The position numbers were made by a program, and so were the translations under genes. A stretch of DNA of 56,868 nucleotides from Ruminococcus sp. (GTDB lineage: Bacteria; Bacillota; Clostridia; Oscillospirales; Ruminococcaceae): positions 1 through 56,868 of the forward strand of contig JAFVFL010000003.1 in NCBI GenBank assembly GCA_017475555.1, given 5' to 3'. Under the pieces are notes generated by a model. That model did not search any database. It was not told the origin of the DNA and saw nothing but the letters and a program-made list of their open reading frames with translations. The first letter of the stretch is position 1; each line of letters starts with the position of its first letter. This document shows, one piece after another, positions 34,481-44,514 of the stretch.

Positions 34481-35833
34481 ATGAGACGAATACTGCAATA
34501 CACACTCGCAGCCGCAGTATTATGCGGTACAACAACACTTACAGCGTGCGAACAGAGGATAGTCCCGAAGGCGAGCTACAGCTCTGAACGCACCGAAAAA
34601 ACAGAAGAGGCTTCGCCGGAGACAGTTGTCACAAGCACTGTCACTGACAGGGCGACGACCTCCACAGCACAGACCTCATCAGCTGCGGATACAGAAACTA
34701 CTGCGGCTGCACCGGTAAAGAAAGACCCGCCCGATTCGCTCCTGCTCATCGGTATGCCGCAGGTAGAGGTGTATGAGGAGCTTAGCATAGCGGACTTTAT
34801 CACGGATACCAATGCAGAGATACTGAATCCGGACGTCAAGCTCTTTACCTCCGATGTCGGCACGAGCAGTGCAAGAGTGGAGTTCAGGATAGACGGCGAG
34901 GAATACGATGATATTCTTTTATACGAGGTCGTTGATACCACTCCGCCTGTGATACTCAACTCCGGCTGGGAGCCGTATGCCAAAAAAGGCGAGCCGCTCG
35001 ATCTCAACAAGATAGTAGGGTATGCCGATAATTTCGACCGGGAGCCTGTCCTTACCTATGATGGTGAAGTAAACACCGGCGAAAACGGGAGCTATCCGAT
35101 ATCCTGCACAGTTACCGACAGCTCCGGCAACAGCAGCAGCTTCGATCTTACTGTAGTTGTCCTTGACACTATCCCTGAGCCGGTGGACAATAACGAGCGG
35201 GTGGACTTTGAGGACTTCGCTGCTGCTCATAAATACGACAATATCCGCTATGGCATTGACGTTTCACAGTGGCAGAGCTATGTCGATTTTGAAGCTGTAA
35301 AGAATGCCGGGGTGGATTTTGTGCTCATGCGTATGGGCTACTGCTACAGCGAGGTCAAGAAGGACGAATACTACGACAGAAATATTGAAGAAGCCGCCAA
35401 AGCCGGGCTCGATATCGGCGTTTACTTCTATACTGCGGACAACACCGAGGAAAAGATACGTGATCGTGCGAGGTGGATAGTTGAGCAGCTTGACGGCAGA
35501 GAGCTTGACTTCCCTATCGCCTTTGACTGGGAGGAATTCGGTCATTTCCAGAAATATGGCATGAGCATACATGACCTGAATGAGCTTTTTGAGGTATTCT
35601 GCGATGAGGTCGGGAAAGCCGGATACAGTGCAATGCTGTACAGCAGCAAGAATTTCCTCAACAATTTCTGGACAAACCGTAACAGCCGGACAGTGTGGCT
35701 CGCTCATTATGTGGACGAAACGGACTACACCGGAGACTATGCTATCTGGCAGGCAAGTGCATACGGCAGGATCGACGGGATCGACGGAGACGTTGACCTG
35801 AATATCCAGTTTCTTGACCAGCCGCTCGATTAG
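34481..35833 (+). CDS. GH25 muramidase lipoprotein with Ig-like domain
   Basis: The 450-residue protein begins with a lipoprotein signal peptide (lipobox L-T-A-C, mature Cys near residue 23), followed by a Thr/Ser-rich linker to ~80. An Ig-like (DUF5011/HYR-type) domain lies at ~155-230 (T-P-P-V-I-L, then N-G-S-Y-P-I-S-C-T-V-T-D). The C-terminal GH25 domain begins at Y-G-I-D-V-S-Q-W-Q (~255) and has the D-x-E pair in F-D-W-E-E-F. GH25 enzymes cleave N-acetylmuramic acid-beta-1,4-GlcNAc bonds. A membrane-anchored muramidase fits wall remodelling next to murT-gatD. The ATG follows GGGAGATAT. Confidence 0.92.
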   Translation: MRRILQYTLAAAVLCGTTTLTACEQRIVPKASYSSERTEKTEEASPETVVTSTVTDRATTSTAQTSSAADTETTAAAPVKKDPPDSLLLIGMPQVEVYEELSIADFITDTNAEILNPDVKLFTSDVGTSSARVEFRIDGEEYDDILLYEVVDTTPPVILNSGWEPYAKKGEPLDLNKIVGYADNFDREPVLTYDGEVNTGENGSYPISCTVTDSSGNSSSFDLTVVVLDTIPEPVDNNERVDFEDFAAAHKYDNIRYGIDVSQWQSYVDFEAVKNAGVDFVLMRMGYCYSEVKKDEYYDRNIEEAAKAGLDIGVYFYTADNTEEKIRDRARWIVEQLDGRELDFPIAFDWEEFGHFQKYGMSIHDLNELFEVFCDEVGKAGYSAMLYSSKNFLNNFWTNRNSRTVWLAHYVDETDYTGDYAIWQASAYGRIDGIDGDVDLNIQFLDQPLD

Positions 35834-35857
35834 GGCGTGCCGGTGCTGATACTCAAG

Positions 35858-35888
35858 GACAGACGCTGCGGAGCGTCTGTCTTTTTTT
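35858..35888 (+). terminator. Rho-independent terminator after the GH25 gene
   Basis: A 10-bp perfect stem (GACAGACGCT with AGCGTCTGTC) with a GCGG loop is followed by seven T residues. Confidence 0.92.
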
Positions 35889-35994
35889 GATCCTGTTCCG
35901 TCCAGCCTGTGAATTATTTCCTCTGCACCAGAATTTTCCGGCATATCAGCCCATATACTTATACGAGTATGATTTCCGGAAAAGGAGGAGAAAA

Positions 35995-37548
35995 ATGCTT
36001 ATTAAAAGCAAGGTGATGCGTGACACGGTAATGCTGACAATAATGCAGCTGATCCTCGATTCAGCAGCACTCTTCATGAATTCATTCATTACCCGTCAGC
36101 TCGGTGCCTCGGCTATGGGTATACTCTCGCTAATGGGGGCTTTTCTCGGCATAGCCGGCATTCTGTCCAACGGAAACGCCTTTCTGTGTACGAGCAGACT
36201 CGTTTCAGAGGAAATAGGAAGGAAAAACGGCTCTCCGGAGCGTGTTCTCCTGCACGCAGTACAGCTGTGCCTTATCCTCAGCTCCATCGTCTCCCTGTGC
36301 CTGATAGTCTTTGCAGAGCCGATCTGCCGCATATCCTTCAATGGTATGCAGATGACCGCAGCGGTAAGACTTATGCCCGCCGCCCTTACTGCCGGAGCTG
36401 TAGCTGCCTGTCTGAAGGGCTACTTCAACGCCTGCCGCAGATCAGCCGTAACAGCTGCCGGAGATATAATCGAATTTGCCGTAAAATCTGCAATGATAGC
36501 CGTTATGACACTCAGCACTGCTGACCCGGACGAGGAAAGAGTGTGCAGGATACTGGTGCTGTCTATAATCGGCGGAAGTGCGGCTTCACTTATTTTCTTC
36601 TGCTGTGCATTTTTACGGCTGCACGGGCGGAATACCGGAAAGGGTACGCTTTCTCTGAAAAAATACATATCCCTTGCTGTACCGATAATGAGCGGAGGAG
36701 TGCTTACAACGATACTCAGCAGCACGAATGACGCACTTATACCGGTATGTCTCCGTCAGTCGGGCAGCTCCGTCACACAGGCACTCAGCCAGTTCGGACT
36801 GTTTGAAGCGATAGTTATACCAACACTATTTTTCCCGTCAGTCGTACTCTGCTCCCTTTCGGGTATAATCGTCAGTGAATCGGCAAGAGCCTCCGCCTCA
36901 GGGAGCCGTGAGCGGATACGCTCAATGACCTCACGGCTGACTGAGCTGACGATGATATACGCAGTATTTGCGGCGGCTGTGCTGATACGCTTCGGAAAGC
37001 CTGTCGGCATACTCCTCGGCGGCGGCGAGGAGGGCGGACGGATGATATCCCTCATCGCTCCGGTCGTGCCGTTCATATACATGGAGATCGTGCTCGAAGC
37101 AATGATAAAGGGTCTTGGATTGCAGGGCTTTTCGTCGCTCAACTACCTCGCTGAATATGCGATAAGGATATCAGCCGTGCTTATTTTTGTGCCGCAGATA
37201 GGCTTTTACGGCGTTGCAGTATCCTATTGTGCAAGCAATGTTTTCGGCAATACGATGCGGCTCACAAAGCTGCTGAGGTACACAGGAGTAAGCTTCCGCC
37301 CGTTCCGCATGGTGATATTCCCGGTGCTGTATTCAGCCCTGACTATGGGTGCAGCTGAGCTTCTTACCCGCATATCAGGTACAGACAGCGAGGATCTTCC
37401 GGGGCTTGTGCTTTTCACCATGATCTGGGCAGCCGGATATTTCAGCATGGCGTATTTTGTATATTCCGGCAAAAAAAGGAGCTTTTCAAACACACGAGAT
37501 ATACGCAGTGTAAAAAGGATTGTGCAAAATGCACAAGCAAAAGCCTGA
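35995..37548 (+). CDS. MOP-superfamily flippase (SpoVB/polysaccharide-export-like)
   Basis: I set the start at ATG 35995, behind AAGGAGG with 6-bp spacing, giving 517 residues. About 13-14 transmembrane helices are predicted. The N-terminus (T-I-M-Q-L-I-L-D-S-A-A-L-F-M-N-S-F-I-T-R-Q-L-G) and the G-x-x-G-I-L-S-L-M-G-A-F segment match the MVF/MATE/polysaccharide-transporter superfamily, closest in feel to SpoVB- and MurJ-like lipid-linked sugar flippases. The substrate is unknown. The strong terminator upstream means it has its own unit, though no convincing -35/-10 pair was seen in the 106 bp before it. Confidence 0.78.
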   Translation: MLIKSKVMRDTVMLTIMQLILDSAALFMNSFITRQLGASAMGILSLMGAFLGIAGILSNGNAFLCTSRLVSEEIGRKNGSPERVLLHAVQLCLILSSIVSLCLIVFAEPICRISFNGMQMTAAVRLMPAALTAGAVAACLKGYFNACRRSAVTAAGDIIEFAVKSAMIAVMTLSTADPDEERVCRILVLSIIGGSAASLIFFCCAFLRLHGRNTGKGTLSLKKYISLAVPIMSGGVLTTILSSTNDALIPVCLRQSGSSVTQALSQFGLFEAIVIPTLFFPSVVLCSLSGIIVSESARASASGSRERIRSMTSRLTELTMIYAVFAAAVLIRFGKPVGILLGGGEEGGRMISLIAPVVPFIYMEIVLEAMIKGLGLQGFSSLNYLAEYAIRISAVLIFVPQIGFYGVAVSYCASNVFGNTMRLTKLLRYTGVSFRPFRMVIFPVLYSALTMGAAELLTRISGTDSEDLPGLVLFTMIWAAGYFSMAYFVYSGKKRSFSNTRDIRSVKRIVQNAQAKA

Positions 37549-37584
37549 AATCTACATCAATATGTAGAAAAGATTGTTAAACTA

Positions 37585-37613
37585 TTGCATTTTATTGGTA
37601 TTTGGTATATAAT
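37585..37613 (+). promoter_or_regulatory. Promoter of the EF-G paralogue
   Basis: TTGCAT (37585-37590) and TATAAT (37608-37613) are separated by 17 bp, 56 bp upstream of the start codon. Confidence 0.82.
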
Positions 37614-37624
37614 TATTCATGTAG

Positions 37625-37643
37625 TTGTGTAAACTGCACACAA
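37625..37643 (+). promoter_or_regulatory. Inverted repeat just downstream of the EF-G paralogue -10 box
   Basis: TTGTGT and ACACAA form 6-bp arms with a 7-bp spacer, starting 11 bp after TATAAT. It is in the position of an operator or a leader hairpin. It loosely resembles Rex-type half sites, but the spacing is one base longer than in Rex operators. Confidence 0.4.
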
Positions 37644-37669
37644 TTTCATTTTCAGAGGAGAAAATTATT

Positions 37670-39751
37670 ATGAAAGAATATGATGTCAACAAGATAAAGA
37701 ATATAGCCCTTGCGGGTCATAACGGCTCAGGAAAGACCTCGCTCGCTGAGGCTCTCCTGTTCAAGGCTGGTGCTTCTGACAGACTCGGTAAGACCGCTGA
37801 CGGAACTACAGTATGCGATTATGACCCGGAGGAGATAAAGAGAGGTATATCAATAAATACCTCCCTTGCGTCATTTGAATACGACGGATATAAAGTAAAC
37901 CTTATTGATACACCCGGTCTTTTCGACTTCGCTGCTGATATGATCGAGGGTATCCGTGCTTCTGATACAGTCATGATAACAGTTTCCGCAAAATCAGGAG
38001 TAAAGGTCGGAACACGCAAGGCGTATGATGAGGCTGTAAAGCAGAACAAGTCAAAGATGTTCGTTGTTACTAAGATAGATGACAAGGACGCTAACTTCTT
38101 CAACGTACTGACCGACCTCAAGACTGTTTTCGGCCCGACTGTGTGCCCGGTCGTTGTTCCGGTCATAAGCAGCGGCAGGATAGTATCCTACGTCAACCTC
38201 ATCGAGATGAAGGCGTACAAGTATGATGACAAGGGAAATGCCGTTGAGACAGATATGCCTACAGCTGAGATATCCGAGAAGTTTGAGTATCGTGTTGACG
38301 GACTTATCGCCGCAGTTTCTGAGGCAGTTGCAGAGACCTCCGACGACCTTATGGAGAAGTTCTTCGAGGGTGAGCCGTTCACTCAGAAGGAGCTTATTGA
38401 CGGCATACACGACGGTATGAACAGAGGTATCATCACTCCTGTCGTTTGCACATCTGCGTCTGAGCTTGCGGGAATAGATATGCTCCTCAAGGAGATCGAG
38501 CTGCTGCTTCCCGCACCGAATGAGGTGTACACGGCGGAGGCTTACACTCCCTCAAAGGAAGTCGCTGAGGTGGAGTGCGACCCGGCTGCTCCGGTATCAG
38601 CATTCATATTCAAGACCATTGCTGACCCGTTCGTAGGCAAGCTTTCAATGATAAGAGTGATGTCCGGCAAGCTCAATGCCAACTCCGAGACTGCCAATTC
38701 ACGGACAGGCTCATCTGAAAAGATAGGCAAGCTGTACACTCTCTGCGGCAAGAAGCAGACCGAGGTAAGCAGTGCGTCTGCCGGAGATATCGTCGTCGCT
38801 TCAAAGATAACTGCAAATACAGGCGATACGCTCTCCGATCCGTCACGGATCGTTGAATTCGCTCCTATGGAGTTCCCGCACCCGTGCTATTCACTTGCTG
38901 TAAAGGCAAAGGCTCAGGGCGATGAGGCGAAGATATCCACGAGTATGCAGAGACTTACTGAGGAGGATCCCGGACTGAAATATGAACAGGACGAGAATAC
39001 CAAGGAGCAGATCCTCAGCGGTCTCGGCGAGCAGCATATAGAGGTGGCTGCCGCAAAGCTCCGCTCAAAGTTCGGCGTTGAGGTTGACCTGAAGAAGCCT
39101 AAGATCGCATATAAGGAGACTATCCGCAAGAAGGTAAAGGTCGAGGGCAAGCACAAGAAGCAGTCCGGCGGTCATGGTCAGTATGGTCATGTATGGATAG
39201 AGTTCGAGCCGTGCGTAAGCGACACTCTCATATTCGAGGAGAGAGTTTTCGGCGGTGCAGTTCCCAAGAACTACTTCCCTGCTGTACAGAAGGGACTTGA
39301 GGATTCCGTAAAGAAGGGCGTTCTCGCAGGCTGCCCGGTAGTCGGACTGAAGGCTATACTCGTTGACGGCTCATACCACCCGGTAGATTCGTCTGAAATG
39401 GCATTCAAGACCGCAGCCTCCATCGCTTACAAGGAGGGACTCCGTCAGGCAGACCCTGTAATGCTTGAGCCGATCGGCGAGCTGAAGGTAACTGCTCCGG
39501 ACGACAACACCGGAGATATCATGGGTGAGCTGAACAAGAGACGTGGAAGAGTTCTCGGCATGGAGCCTGTAACACACGGAGTTACCTGCATAACCGCAGA
39601 GGTACCGATGAGAGAGATGCAGGATTTTGCACTGTATCTCCGTCAGAGCACAAGAGGTATGGGCAGCTTCACGTTTGATTTTGTGAGATATGAGCAGCTT
39701 CCGGCAAATCTTCTCACAGAGGTCATTGCAGCGGCAAATTCAGAGGAATAA
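37670..39751 (+). CDS. EF-G-like GTPase (EF-G-2 type paralogue)
   Basis: The start is ATG 37670 behind GAGGAG, giving 693 residues. The G domain has G16-H-N-G-S-G-K-T-S, R-G-I-S-I-N-T-S (switch I), D80-T-P-G-L-F-D-F (switch II) and T-K-I-D-D, followed by EF-G domains II-V. Canonical EF-G has A-H-I-D-A-G-K-T and D-T-P-G-H-V-D-F, where the His promotes GTP hydrolysis. Here that His is Leu84. The same kind of change occurs in Thermus thermophilus EF-G-2. It is therefore a paralogue, not the main translocase, and there is no rpsL-rpsG-tuf context. Its role (translocation, recycling or other) is unknown. Confidence 0.85.
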   Translation: MKEYDVNKIKNIALAGHNGSGKTSLAEALLFKAGASDRLGKTADGTTVCDYDPEEIKRGISINTSLASFEYDGYKVNLIDTPGLFDFAADMIEGIRASDTVMITVSAKSGVKVGTRKAYDEAVKQNKSKMFVVTKIDDKDANFFNVLTDLKTVFGPTVCPVVVPVISSGRIVSYVNLIEMKAYKYDDKGNAVETDMPTAEISEKFEYRVDGLIAAVSEAVAETSDDLMEKFFEGEPFTQKELIDGIHDGMNRGIITPVVCTSASELAGIDMLLKEIELLLPAPNEVYTAEAYTPSKEVAEVECDPAAPVSAFIFKTIADPFVGKLSMIRVMSGKLNANSETANSRTGSSEKIGKLYTLCGKKQTEVSSASAGDIVVASKITANTGDTLSDPSRIVEFAPMEFPHPCYSLAVKAKAQGDEAKISTSMQRLTEEDPGLKYEQDENTKEQILSGLGEQHIEVAAAKLRSKFGVEVDLKKPKIAYKETIRKKVKVEGKHKKQSGGHGQYGHVWIEFEPCVSDTLIFEERVFGGAVPKNYFPAVQKGLEDSVKKGVLAGCPVVGLKAILVDGSYHPVDSSEMAFKTAASIAYKEGLRQADPVMLEPIGELKVTAPDDNTGDIMGELNKRRGRVLGMEPVTHGVTCITAEVPMREMQDFALYLRQSTRGMGSFTFDFVRYEQLPANLLTEVIAAANSEE

Positions 39752-39761
39752 TAAACAGATC

Positions 39762-39796
39762 AGACCGCACTGTGGATCCACAGTGCGGTCTTTTTT
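39762..39796 (+). terminator. Terminator after the EF-G paralogue
   Basis: A perfect palindrome around GGATCC (stem of about 13 bp, GACCGCACTGTGG) is followed by six T residues. Confidence 0.95.
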
Positions 39797-39799
39797 GTC

Positions 39800-39828
39800 A
39801 AAAAAAGAGGGCAGATGATCCTGCCCTC
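39800..39828 (-). terminator. Terminator of the fucose operon
   Basis: On the minus strand GAGGGCAG and CTGCCCTC form an 8-bp stem with a 6-base loop, followed by a run of seven T residues. It is back-to-back with the EF-G terminator. Confidence 0.9.
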
Positions 39829-39836
39829 GTTAACTA

Positions 39837-41636
39837 TTACTTGTAAAGCGGTCCGTAAGCTCCGCAGGCTCTGTAGTCTGCACCCTCAAGATCCTTTGTG
39901 CCGAATGCCGCCCATGTGTTCGGACGATAAATGCCCTCCTCCGGTACATTGTGCATGGATACCGGTATCCTGAGCATTGATGCAAGCGTGATTATATCCC
40001 TTCCGATATGTCCGTAGGTTATTGCACCATGATTTGCACCCCAGTTGGCCATTACCGAGTAAACGTCCTTGAAAGCGTCAGTGCCGGTAAGTCTCGGTGC
40101 GAACCATGTTGTCGGCCATGCCTTGTCTGTACGCTCATCAAGTATCTTGTGTACGTTCTCCGGTATTGTTACCGTATATCCCTCTGCTATCTGGATAAAC
40201 GGCTGGGTTCCGTTGAGGATATTCAGACGCACCATAGTCACAGGCATCTCGCTCTGTGTCCTGAAATGTGAGGAGAATCCGCCGCCTCTGAAATACCCCA
40301 GGTTAGCACAGCACCAGTCCGTAGCACCGAGCATTGCCTCGATATCCTCGTCTGTAACGTCCCACCACGGCTTCATCACGCCGTTTCCGTTTTCGTCCTT
40401 TGATACTCCTGTAGCGTCAAGGCAAGCAGCTCCGGAGTTGATGAGGTGTATAAATCCGCCGGCAGCCTTTCCGTCGGGCTTCCAGCCGGAAACTCTCTCC
40501 ACAGCCTCCGGGCTCCAGTATGTGCGTACATCTGCGAAAATCGGTGCAGTACCGGTCAGAAGCTTGCCGAAAAGCATTGAAACGCCGTTGAGTCCGTCGT
40601 TCTCAGTCGCAAGAGTTACAGGCTGCTTCTTTCCGTTCCAGTCAAAGCTTGAATTGAGGATCGCCTCCATGAAGTCACCGTTCGGCTGCCAGTCTGTCCA
40701 CTGTCTCTGACCCTGGAATCCACCGAGAATACCGTTCCTGCCCCTTGACTCCTCAAGCCAGCCCATTTCAGCAAGCTTAGGATTGCCCTGGAGTATATCA
40801 CGCACTATGAGCGTCATCTTCACACAGGTCTCAAGGTCTTCAAGCTTGCTCTCCGGAGTAAGCGGCTTCTTCAGCTCGAACGGGTCTATCTCCTTATCGA
40901 GCGGTATCTCCGTGTTGATGTCCATACCCTCCGGGCACTTCTCCTTAGCCCATGCGAGAGCCTTCTCATACTCAGCATGGTCATATATCTCAAACTTAAT
41001 GCGGCGGAGTATCTCTGTCATATCCACCCACTCAGCACGAATCCCGAGGTAATTCTGGAAGAAATCGCTGTTGCAGTACGAGCCGCCTATGCCCATTGCA
41101 ACGCCGCCTATATTAACGTAAGCCTTGTTTCTCATCTGACCTGCCGCAGCTGCACAGCGGGCGAAACGCAGCAGCTTCTCCTTTACGTCCTCAGGTATGG
41201 TCGTATCGTCAGCGTCCTGAACATCATGACCATATATCGAGAAAGCCGGAAGACCTCTCTGAGCGTGGAGAGCCATTGCAGCAGCAAGGTATACTGCACC
41301 CGGACGCTCTGTGCCGTTGAAGCCCCATACAGCCTTGATAGTGAGCGGGTCAAGATCCATAGTCTCACTGCCGTAGCACCAGCATGGAGTAACTGAGAGG
41401 GTAGCACACACATTCTGCGTAGCGAAGTAGTCCGCAGAAGCCGCAGCCTCAGCTCCGCCGCCAATGGTCGAGGGTGAGATAACGCACTCTACAGGCGTTC
41501 CGTCTGCGTATCTGACGTTGGACTCGATAAGCTCCTTTGCCGCCTTTGCCATGTTCATCGTCTGTACCTCAAGCGACTCCCTTATGCCGAACTGTCTTCC
41601 GTCGATTATCGGTCTTATGCCTATTCTTGGATTCAT
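39837..41636 (-). CDS. fucI: L-fucose isomerase
   Basis: The 599-residue enzyme converts L-fucose to L-fuculose with Mn2+. Family hallmarks are G-I-R-P-I-I-D-G-R near the N-terminus, [22 protein letters not shown], the metal-ligand region A-T-E-N-D-G-L-N-G, and W-G-A-N-H-G-A-I near the C-terminus. The length is typical. It is the last gene of the fucose operon, 25 bp after the kinase, with GGAG before the ATG. Confidence 0.95.
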   Translation of the reverse strand: MNPRIGIRPIIDGRQFGIRESLEVQTMNMAKAAKELIESNVRYADGTPVECVISPSTIGGGAEAAASADYFATQNVCATLSVTPCWCYGSETMDLDPLTIKAVWGFNGTERPGAVYLAAAMALHAQRGLPAFSIYGHDVQDADDTTIPEDVKEKLLRFARCAAAAGQMRNKAYVNIGGVAMGIGGSYCNSDFFQNYLGIRAEWVDMTEILRRIKFEIYDHAEYEKALAWAKEKCPEGMDINTEIPLDKEIDPFELKKPLTPESKLEDLETCVKMTLIVRDILQGNPKLAEMGWLEESRGRNGILGGFQGQRQWTDWQPNGDFMEAILNSSFDWNGKKQPVTLATENDGLNGVSMLFGKLLTGTAPIFADVRTYWSPEAVERVSGWKPDGKAAGGFIHLINSGAACLDATGVSKDENGNGVMKPWWDVTDEDIEAMLGATDWCCANLGYFRGGGFSSHFRTQSEMPVTMVRLNILNGTQPFIQIAEGYTVTIPENVHKILDERTDKAWPTTWFAPRLTGTDAFKDVYSVMANWGANHGAITYGHIGRDIITLASMLRIPVSMHNVPEEGIYRPNTWAAFGTKDLEGADYRACGAYGPLYK

Positions 41637-41661
41637 GATAAAAACTCCTTTTATATTATTT

Positions 41662-43122
41662 TCAGATACCTGTTACTTCCCGGAATCTTGCGTATTCCTT
41701 GTCGTAATCCCGGCTTGGCTCGTATATGGTTATGCTGTCGGAGCGGCTGATTATGCCCGGAACATCGCTCACTTCCTTTATCTCCCCTGCCTTGAGGAGC
41801 TGTATCGCTGCATTTCCGAGGGCTGTAGCCTCGACCGGTCCGGCAGAAACTCTCATGCCGCACACATCTGCCGTGAGACTGCAAAGCAGTCTGTCCCTTG
41901 TACCGCCGCCGACCATGTAGATCGTGCCGTAGGTCTTTCCGGTAAGCCCGCTTATCTGCTCCACTGTGAGCCTGTACTTCATCGCAAGGCTGAGATAAAC
42001 TGTCCTCATCACCTCGCCGATGCTCTCCGGTACGTTCTGTCCCGTCCTGCGGCAGTATTCCTTTACTCTTTCCTGCATATTTCCGGGAGCTGAGAATACC
42101 GGGTCGTCCGGGTCTATGAAGGCGGTGAAGCCGCTGCAGCTTCGGGCAGATTCCTCCAGCCACGAAAAGCACGGGCGTCCCTGCTTCAGCTCATAATAAC
42201 TCTCTATCTGCTGAACTATCCAGAGTCCGGTGATATTTTTCAGAAGATTTATCCTTCCGCCATACCCCACCTCATTCGACAGACCGAGGCTGTACGAGCT
42301 TTCATTTATCACAGGCTTGTCCGTCACTGTACCGAGCAGCGACCATGTGCCGGAGCTGAGGAAAATGAAGTCATTTTCTGATGCCGGTACAGCAAATGAA
42401 GCACACTGCGTATCGTGGCCGCATACTGCGACTACCTCGGCTGCCGGTATCCTCAGCTCCTCACAGATACTCTCACGCAGCATACCCTTGCTTTCGCCGG
42501 GTCTGACTATCCTGTGCAGCAGCTTATCCGGTATCCCAAGTGCAGCCTTTTCCGGTATCCAGTCCATTGTCACCGGGCTGAAAAGCTGGGTCGTACTTGC
42601 GATCGACAGCTCAGACGATATCTCGCCGGTCAGCATATACGCAAGCAGATCCGGGATATTCAGCACAGCACTGCCGTATTCAGCTATATATGGGCGGTTT
42701 TTCAGATCAGCAAGCAGCTGGAAAACGGTATTTATCTCCATGAGCTGTATACCGGTCTGCCTGTAAAGCTTCTCTGTACTCAGCTTCTTTTCTGCCTCCT
42801 CTATCATTCCGGCAGTACGCCTGTCCCTGTACTGCACCGGATCGCCCATCAGCTGCCCGTTCCCGTCAATGACAGCATAATCCACGCCCCACGTATCGAT
42901 TCCGATACTGTCATAGTCTCCGCTCAGCCGTGCCTTTACCAGTCCGCTCTTAATCTTGTTGTATATCGAGAGAATGTCCCAGTACAGCGTCCCGTTCACA
43001 TCTATGCCCTTGTTTTTGAAGCGGTGTACCTCTGTGAGGGCTATCCTCTCTCCGTCATACTCAGCAAGCATAGCCCTGCCGCTTGATGCACCCAGGTCGA
43101 TACAAAGTACACGCCTGCCCAT
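41662..43122 (-). CDS. FGGY-family kinase of the rhamnulokinase type, probably acting on L-fuculose
   Basis: The 486-residue protein has an N-terminal D-L-G-A-S-S-G-R phosphate loop, the RhaB-like [12 protein letters not shown] and [15 protein letters not shown] and the C-terminal V-G-G-G-T-R-D. These features place it in the rhamnulokinase (RhaB) branch rather than the E. coli FucK branch. Its position between fucU and fucI suggests that it phosphorylates L-fuculose. It shares bases with the fucU stop (TAATG). No L-rhamnose isomerase is nearby, which argues against a rhamnose-only role. Confidence 0.85.
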   Translation of the reverse strand: MGRRVLCIDLGASSGRAMLAEYDGERIALTEVHRFKNKGIDVNGTLYWDILSIYNKIKSGLVKARLSGDYDSIGIDTWGVDYAVIDGNGQLMGDPVQYRDRRTAGMIEEAEKKLSTEKLYRQTGIQLMEINTVFQLLADLKNRPYIAEYGSAVLNIPDLLAYMLTGEISSELSIASTTQLFSPVTMDWIPEKAALGIPDKLLHRIVRPGESKGMLRESICEELRIPAAEVVAVCGHDTQCASFAVPASENDFIFLSSGTWSLLGTVTDKPVINESSYSLGLSNEVGYGGRINLLKNITGLWIVQQIESYYELKQGRPCFSWLEESARSCSGFTAFIDPDDPVFSAPGNMQERVKEYCRRTGQNVPESIGEVMRTVYLSLAMKYRLTVEQISGLTGKTYGTIYMVGGGTRDRLLCSLTADVCGMRVSAGPVEATALGNAAIQLLKAGEIKEVSDVPGIISRSDSITIYEPSRDYDKEYARFREVTGI

Positions 43123-43550
43123 TACTTTACAACACCCTTTTTCAGAATAATATTTGCGTATATCGCAGTTTCTCCGGTCATGACAACTGCGTAAGCCTTC
43201 TTTGCACGCTCATAGAAGGCAAATCTCTCTATGAGCTCTATCTTGCAGTTTTCCGGCTCGTATCTGCTTATTATCCTCTTGTATTCCTCCCATATAACCG
43301 GCTTTACATCATCTCCGGGCACTACCTCCATAAGTCCGACAGGCTCAGGGGTGTAGGTATCGAGAGGGAGCAGCTTCATTACCGCATCGAGCACCTCCGG
43401 AACGCCGTGTCCGTCAAGCCTTACGAGCCTCTGAGCAAGAGCTGCACCGGGAAAATTACCGTCTGCTATCACAATTTCGTCTCCGTGTCCCATTTCCATG
43501 AGTATCTTCAGAAGCTCCGGAGACAGTATCGGGGGTATACCTTTGAGCAT
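43122..43550 (-). CDS. fucU: L-fucose mutarotase
   Basis: The 142-residue RbsD/FucU-family protein interconverts alpha- and beta-L-fucose. It has L-K-G-I-P-P-I-L-S-P-E-L-L, a catalytic His in M-G-H-G-D-E-I-V-I-A-D-G-N-F-P, and the E-R-F-A-F-Y-E-R-A-K-K-A-Y-A segment. The strict genomic link to fucI and fucA favours fucose over ribose. GGAGG precedes the ATG. Confidence 0.93.
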   Translation of the reverse strand: MLKGIPPILSPELLKILMEMGHGDEIVIADGNFPGAALAQRLVRLDGHGVPEVLDAVMKLLPLDTYTPEPVGLMEVVPGDDVKPVIWEEYKRIISRYEPENCKIELIERFAFYERAKKAYAVVMTGETAIYANIILKKGVVK

Positions 43551-43552
43551 AT

Positions 43553-44245
43553 TCAGTCCTCCTGTGGTTTATTGTACTTTCTGTAGCCAGGGTGCTTTCC
43601 GGTAACTCCGTACTGTGCCCTCATGCTGCAAAGCCGGTCGATATTCTCCCGTGAGATCTCCTGAGCACCGCCGAGGAGCCGTGCGTTGAGGCTTATCTTT
43701 GCAAAAAGCTCAAGCGTTTCCATGCGGTAGTACGCTGTTATCAGGTCAGCACCGACTGTCAGTGCGCCATGATTCTGGAGCAGCATAACGTCGTGATACG
43801 GCAGATAGGGCTTGATAGCCTCCGGTACTTCATCGGTAGAGGGAGTTCCGTATGGAGTTACCGGTACTGAGCCTATGGCTATTACAGACTCTATCATGCT
43901 GTAGTCATCAATGGCTATATTTGCAACTGCAAAGCCGGTCGCCGTCGGGGGGTGTGCGTGTACCACAGCACCTACGTCGGGGCGTTCTCTGTAGCAGCAC
44001 AGGTGCATTTTGATCTCGGAGGAGGGACGCCTTCCCTCTGCTCCCTCGATCACCTCGCCCTTATCATTGATACGCACGAGGATATCCGGAGTTATGAAGC
44101 TCTTGCTCACTCCGGTCGGGGTAGCGATGTACGTGCCGTCGCCGAGGCTCACGGATACGTTGCCGTCATTTGCAGCGACCCAGCCGAGCTGCCACATCTT
44201 ATGGCACACATCACAGATCTGATCTTTTACTTCACTGATGTTCAT
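43553..44245 (-). CDS. fucA: L-fuculose-1-phosphate aldolase
   Basis: The 230-residue class II aldolase/adducin-family enzyme cleaves fuculose-1-phosphate to dihydroxyacetone phosphate and L-lactaldehyde. It has N-D-G-N-V-S-V, P-S-S-E (catalytic Glu), zinc ligands in V-H-A-H-P-P, and Q-N-H-G-A. The start is ATG 44245 with CAGGAG 7 bp upstream; an upstream in-frame start at 44329 has no site. It is the first gene of the operon. No lactaldehyde reductase or dehydrogenase lies nearby. Confidence 0.92.
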   Translation of the reverse strand: MNISEVKDQICDVCHKMWQLGWVAANDGNVSVSLGDGTYIATPTGVSKSFITPDILVRINDKGEVIEGAEGRRPSSEIKMHLCCYRERPDVGAVVHAHPPTATGFAVANIAIDDYSMIESVIAIGSVPVTPYGTPSTDEVPEAIKPYLPYHDVMLLQNHGALTVGADLITAYYRMETLELFAKISLNARLLGGAQEISRENIDRLCSMRAQYGVTGKHPGYRKYNKPQED

Positions 44246-44514
44246 TGTCAAACTCCTGAAAATAGATTTACAGAGGGCGTGCCGGAAAAATAGGACTATA
44301 TTGCTATCGCAATACAACTCTTTTAACAAATCCCTGACACATCTGCAACTCCATTATACAATATTTTCCTAAAAAAATCCAGTGTTTTTGAATATTTTAT
44401 TCTTTTTATCAAATAAGTAGTTTTTATAACATTCGTACCAAAAGCAATATTTTCTGTAACCCTCCTGTCTGCACCTGCATAGAATGAAGAAGATGGATCA
44501 CAGGAGGAATCGCT
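44246..44514. other. Divergent intergenic region upstream of fucA
   Basis: The fucose operon has a minus-strand TATAAT at 44358-44353 but only a weak -35 match (TGGATT, 17 bp upstream), as seen in activator-dependent promoters. A palindrome TATTGC-tatc-GCAATA (44299-44314) lies downstream of that -10 box and may be an operator or leader hairpin. The right part is AT-rich and ends in GGAGGA before the next gene. Confidence 0.45.

Noticed and set aside
37670..39751. Tetracycline-resistance ribosomal protection protein (TetM-like).
   Set aside because: The switch and P-loop motifs match EF-G-2-type paralogues, and there is no mobile-element context.
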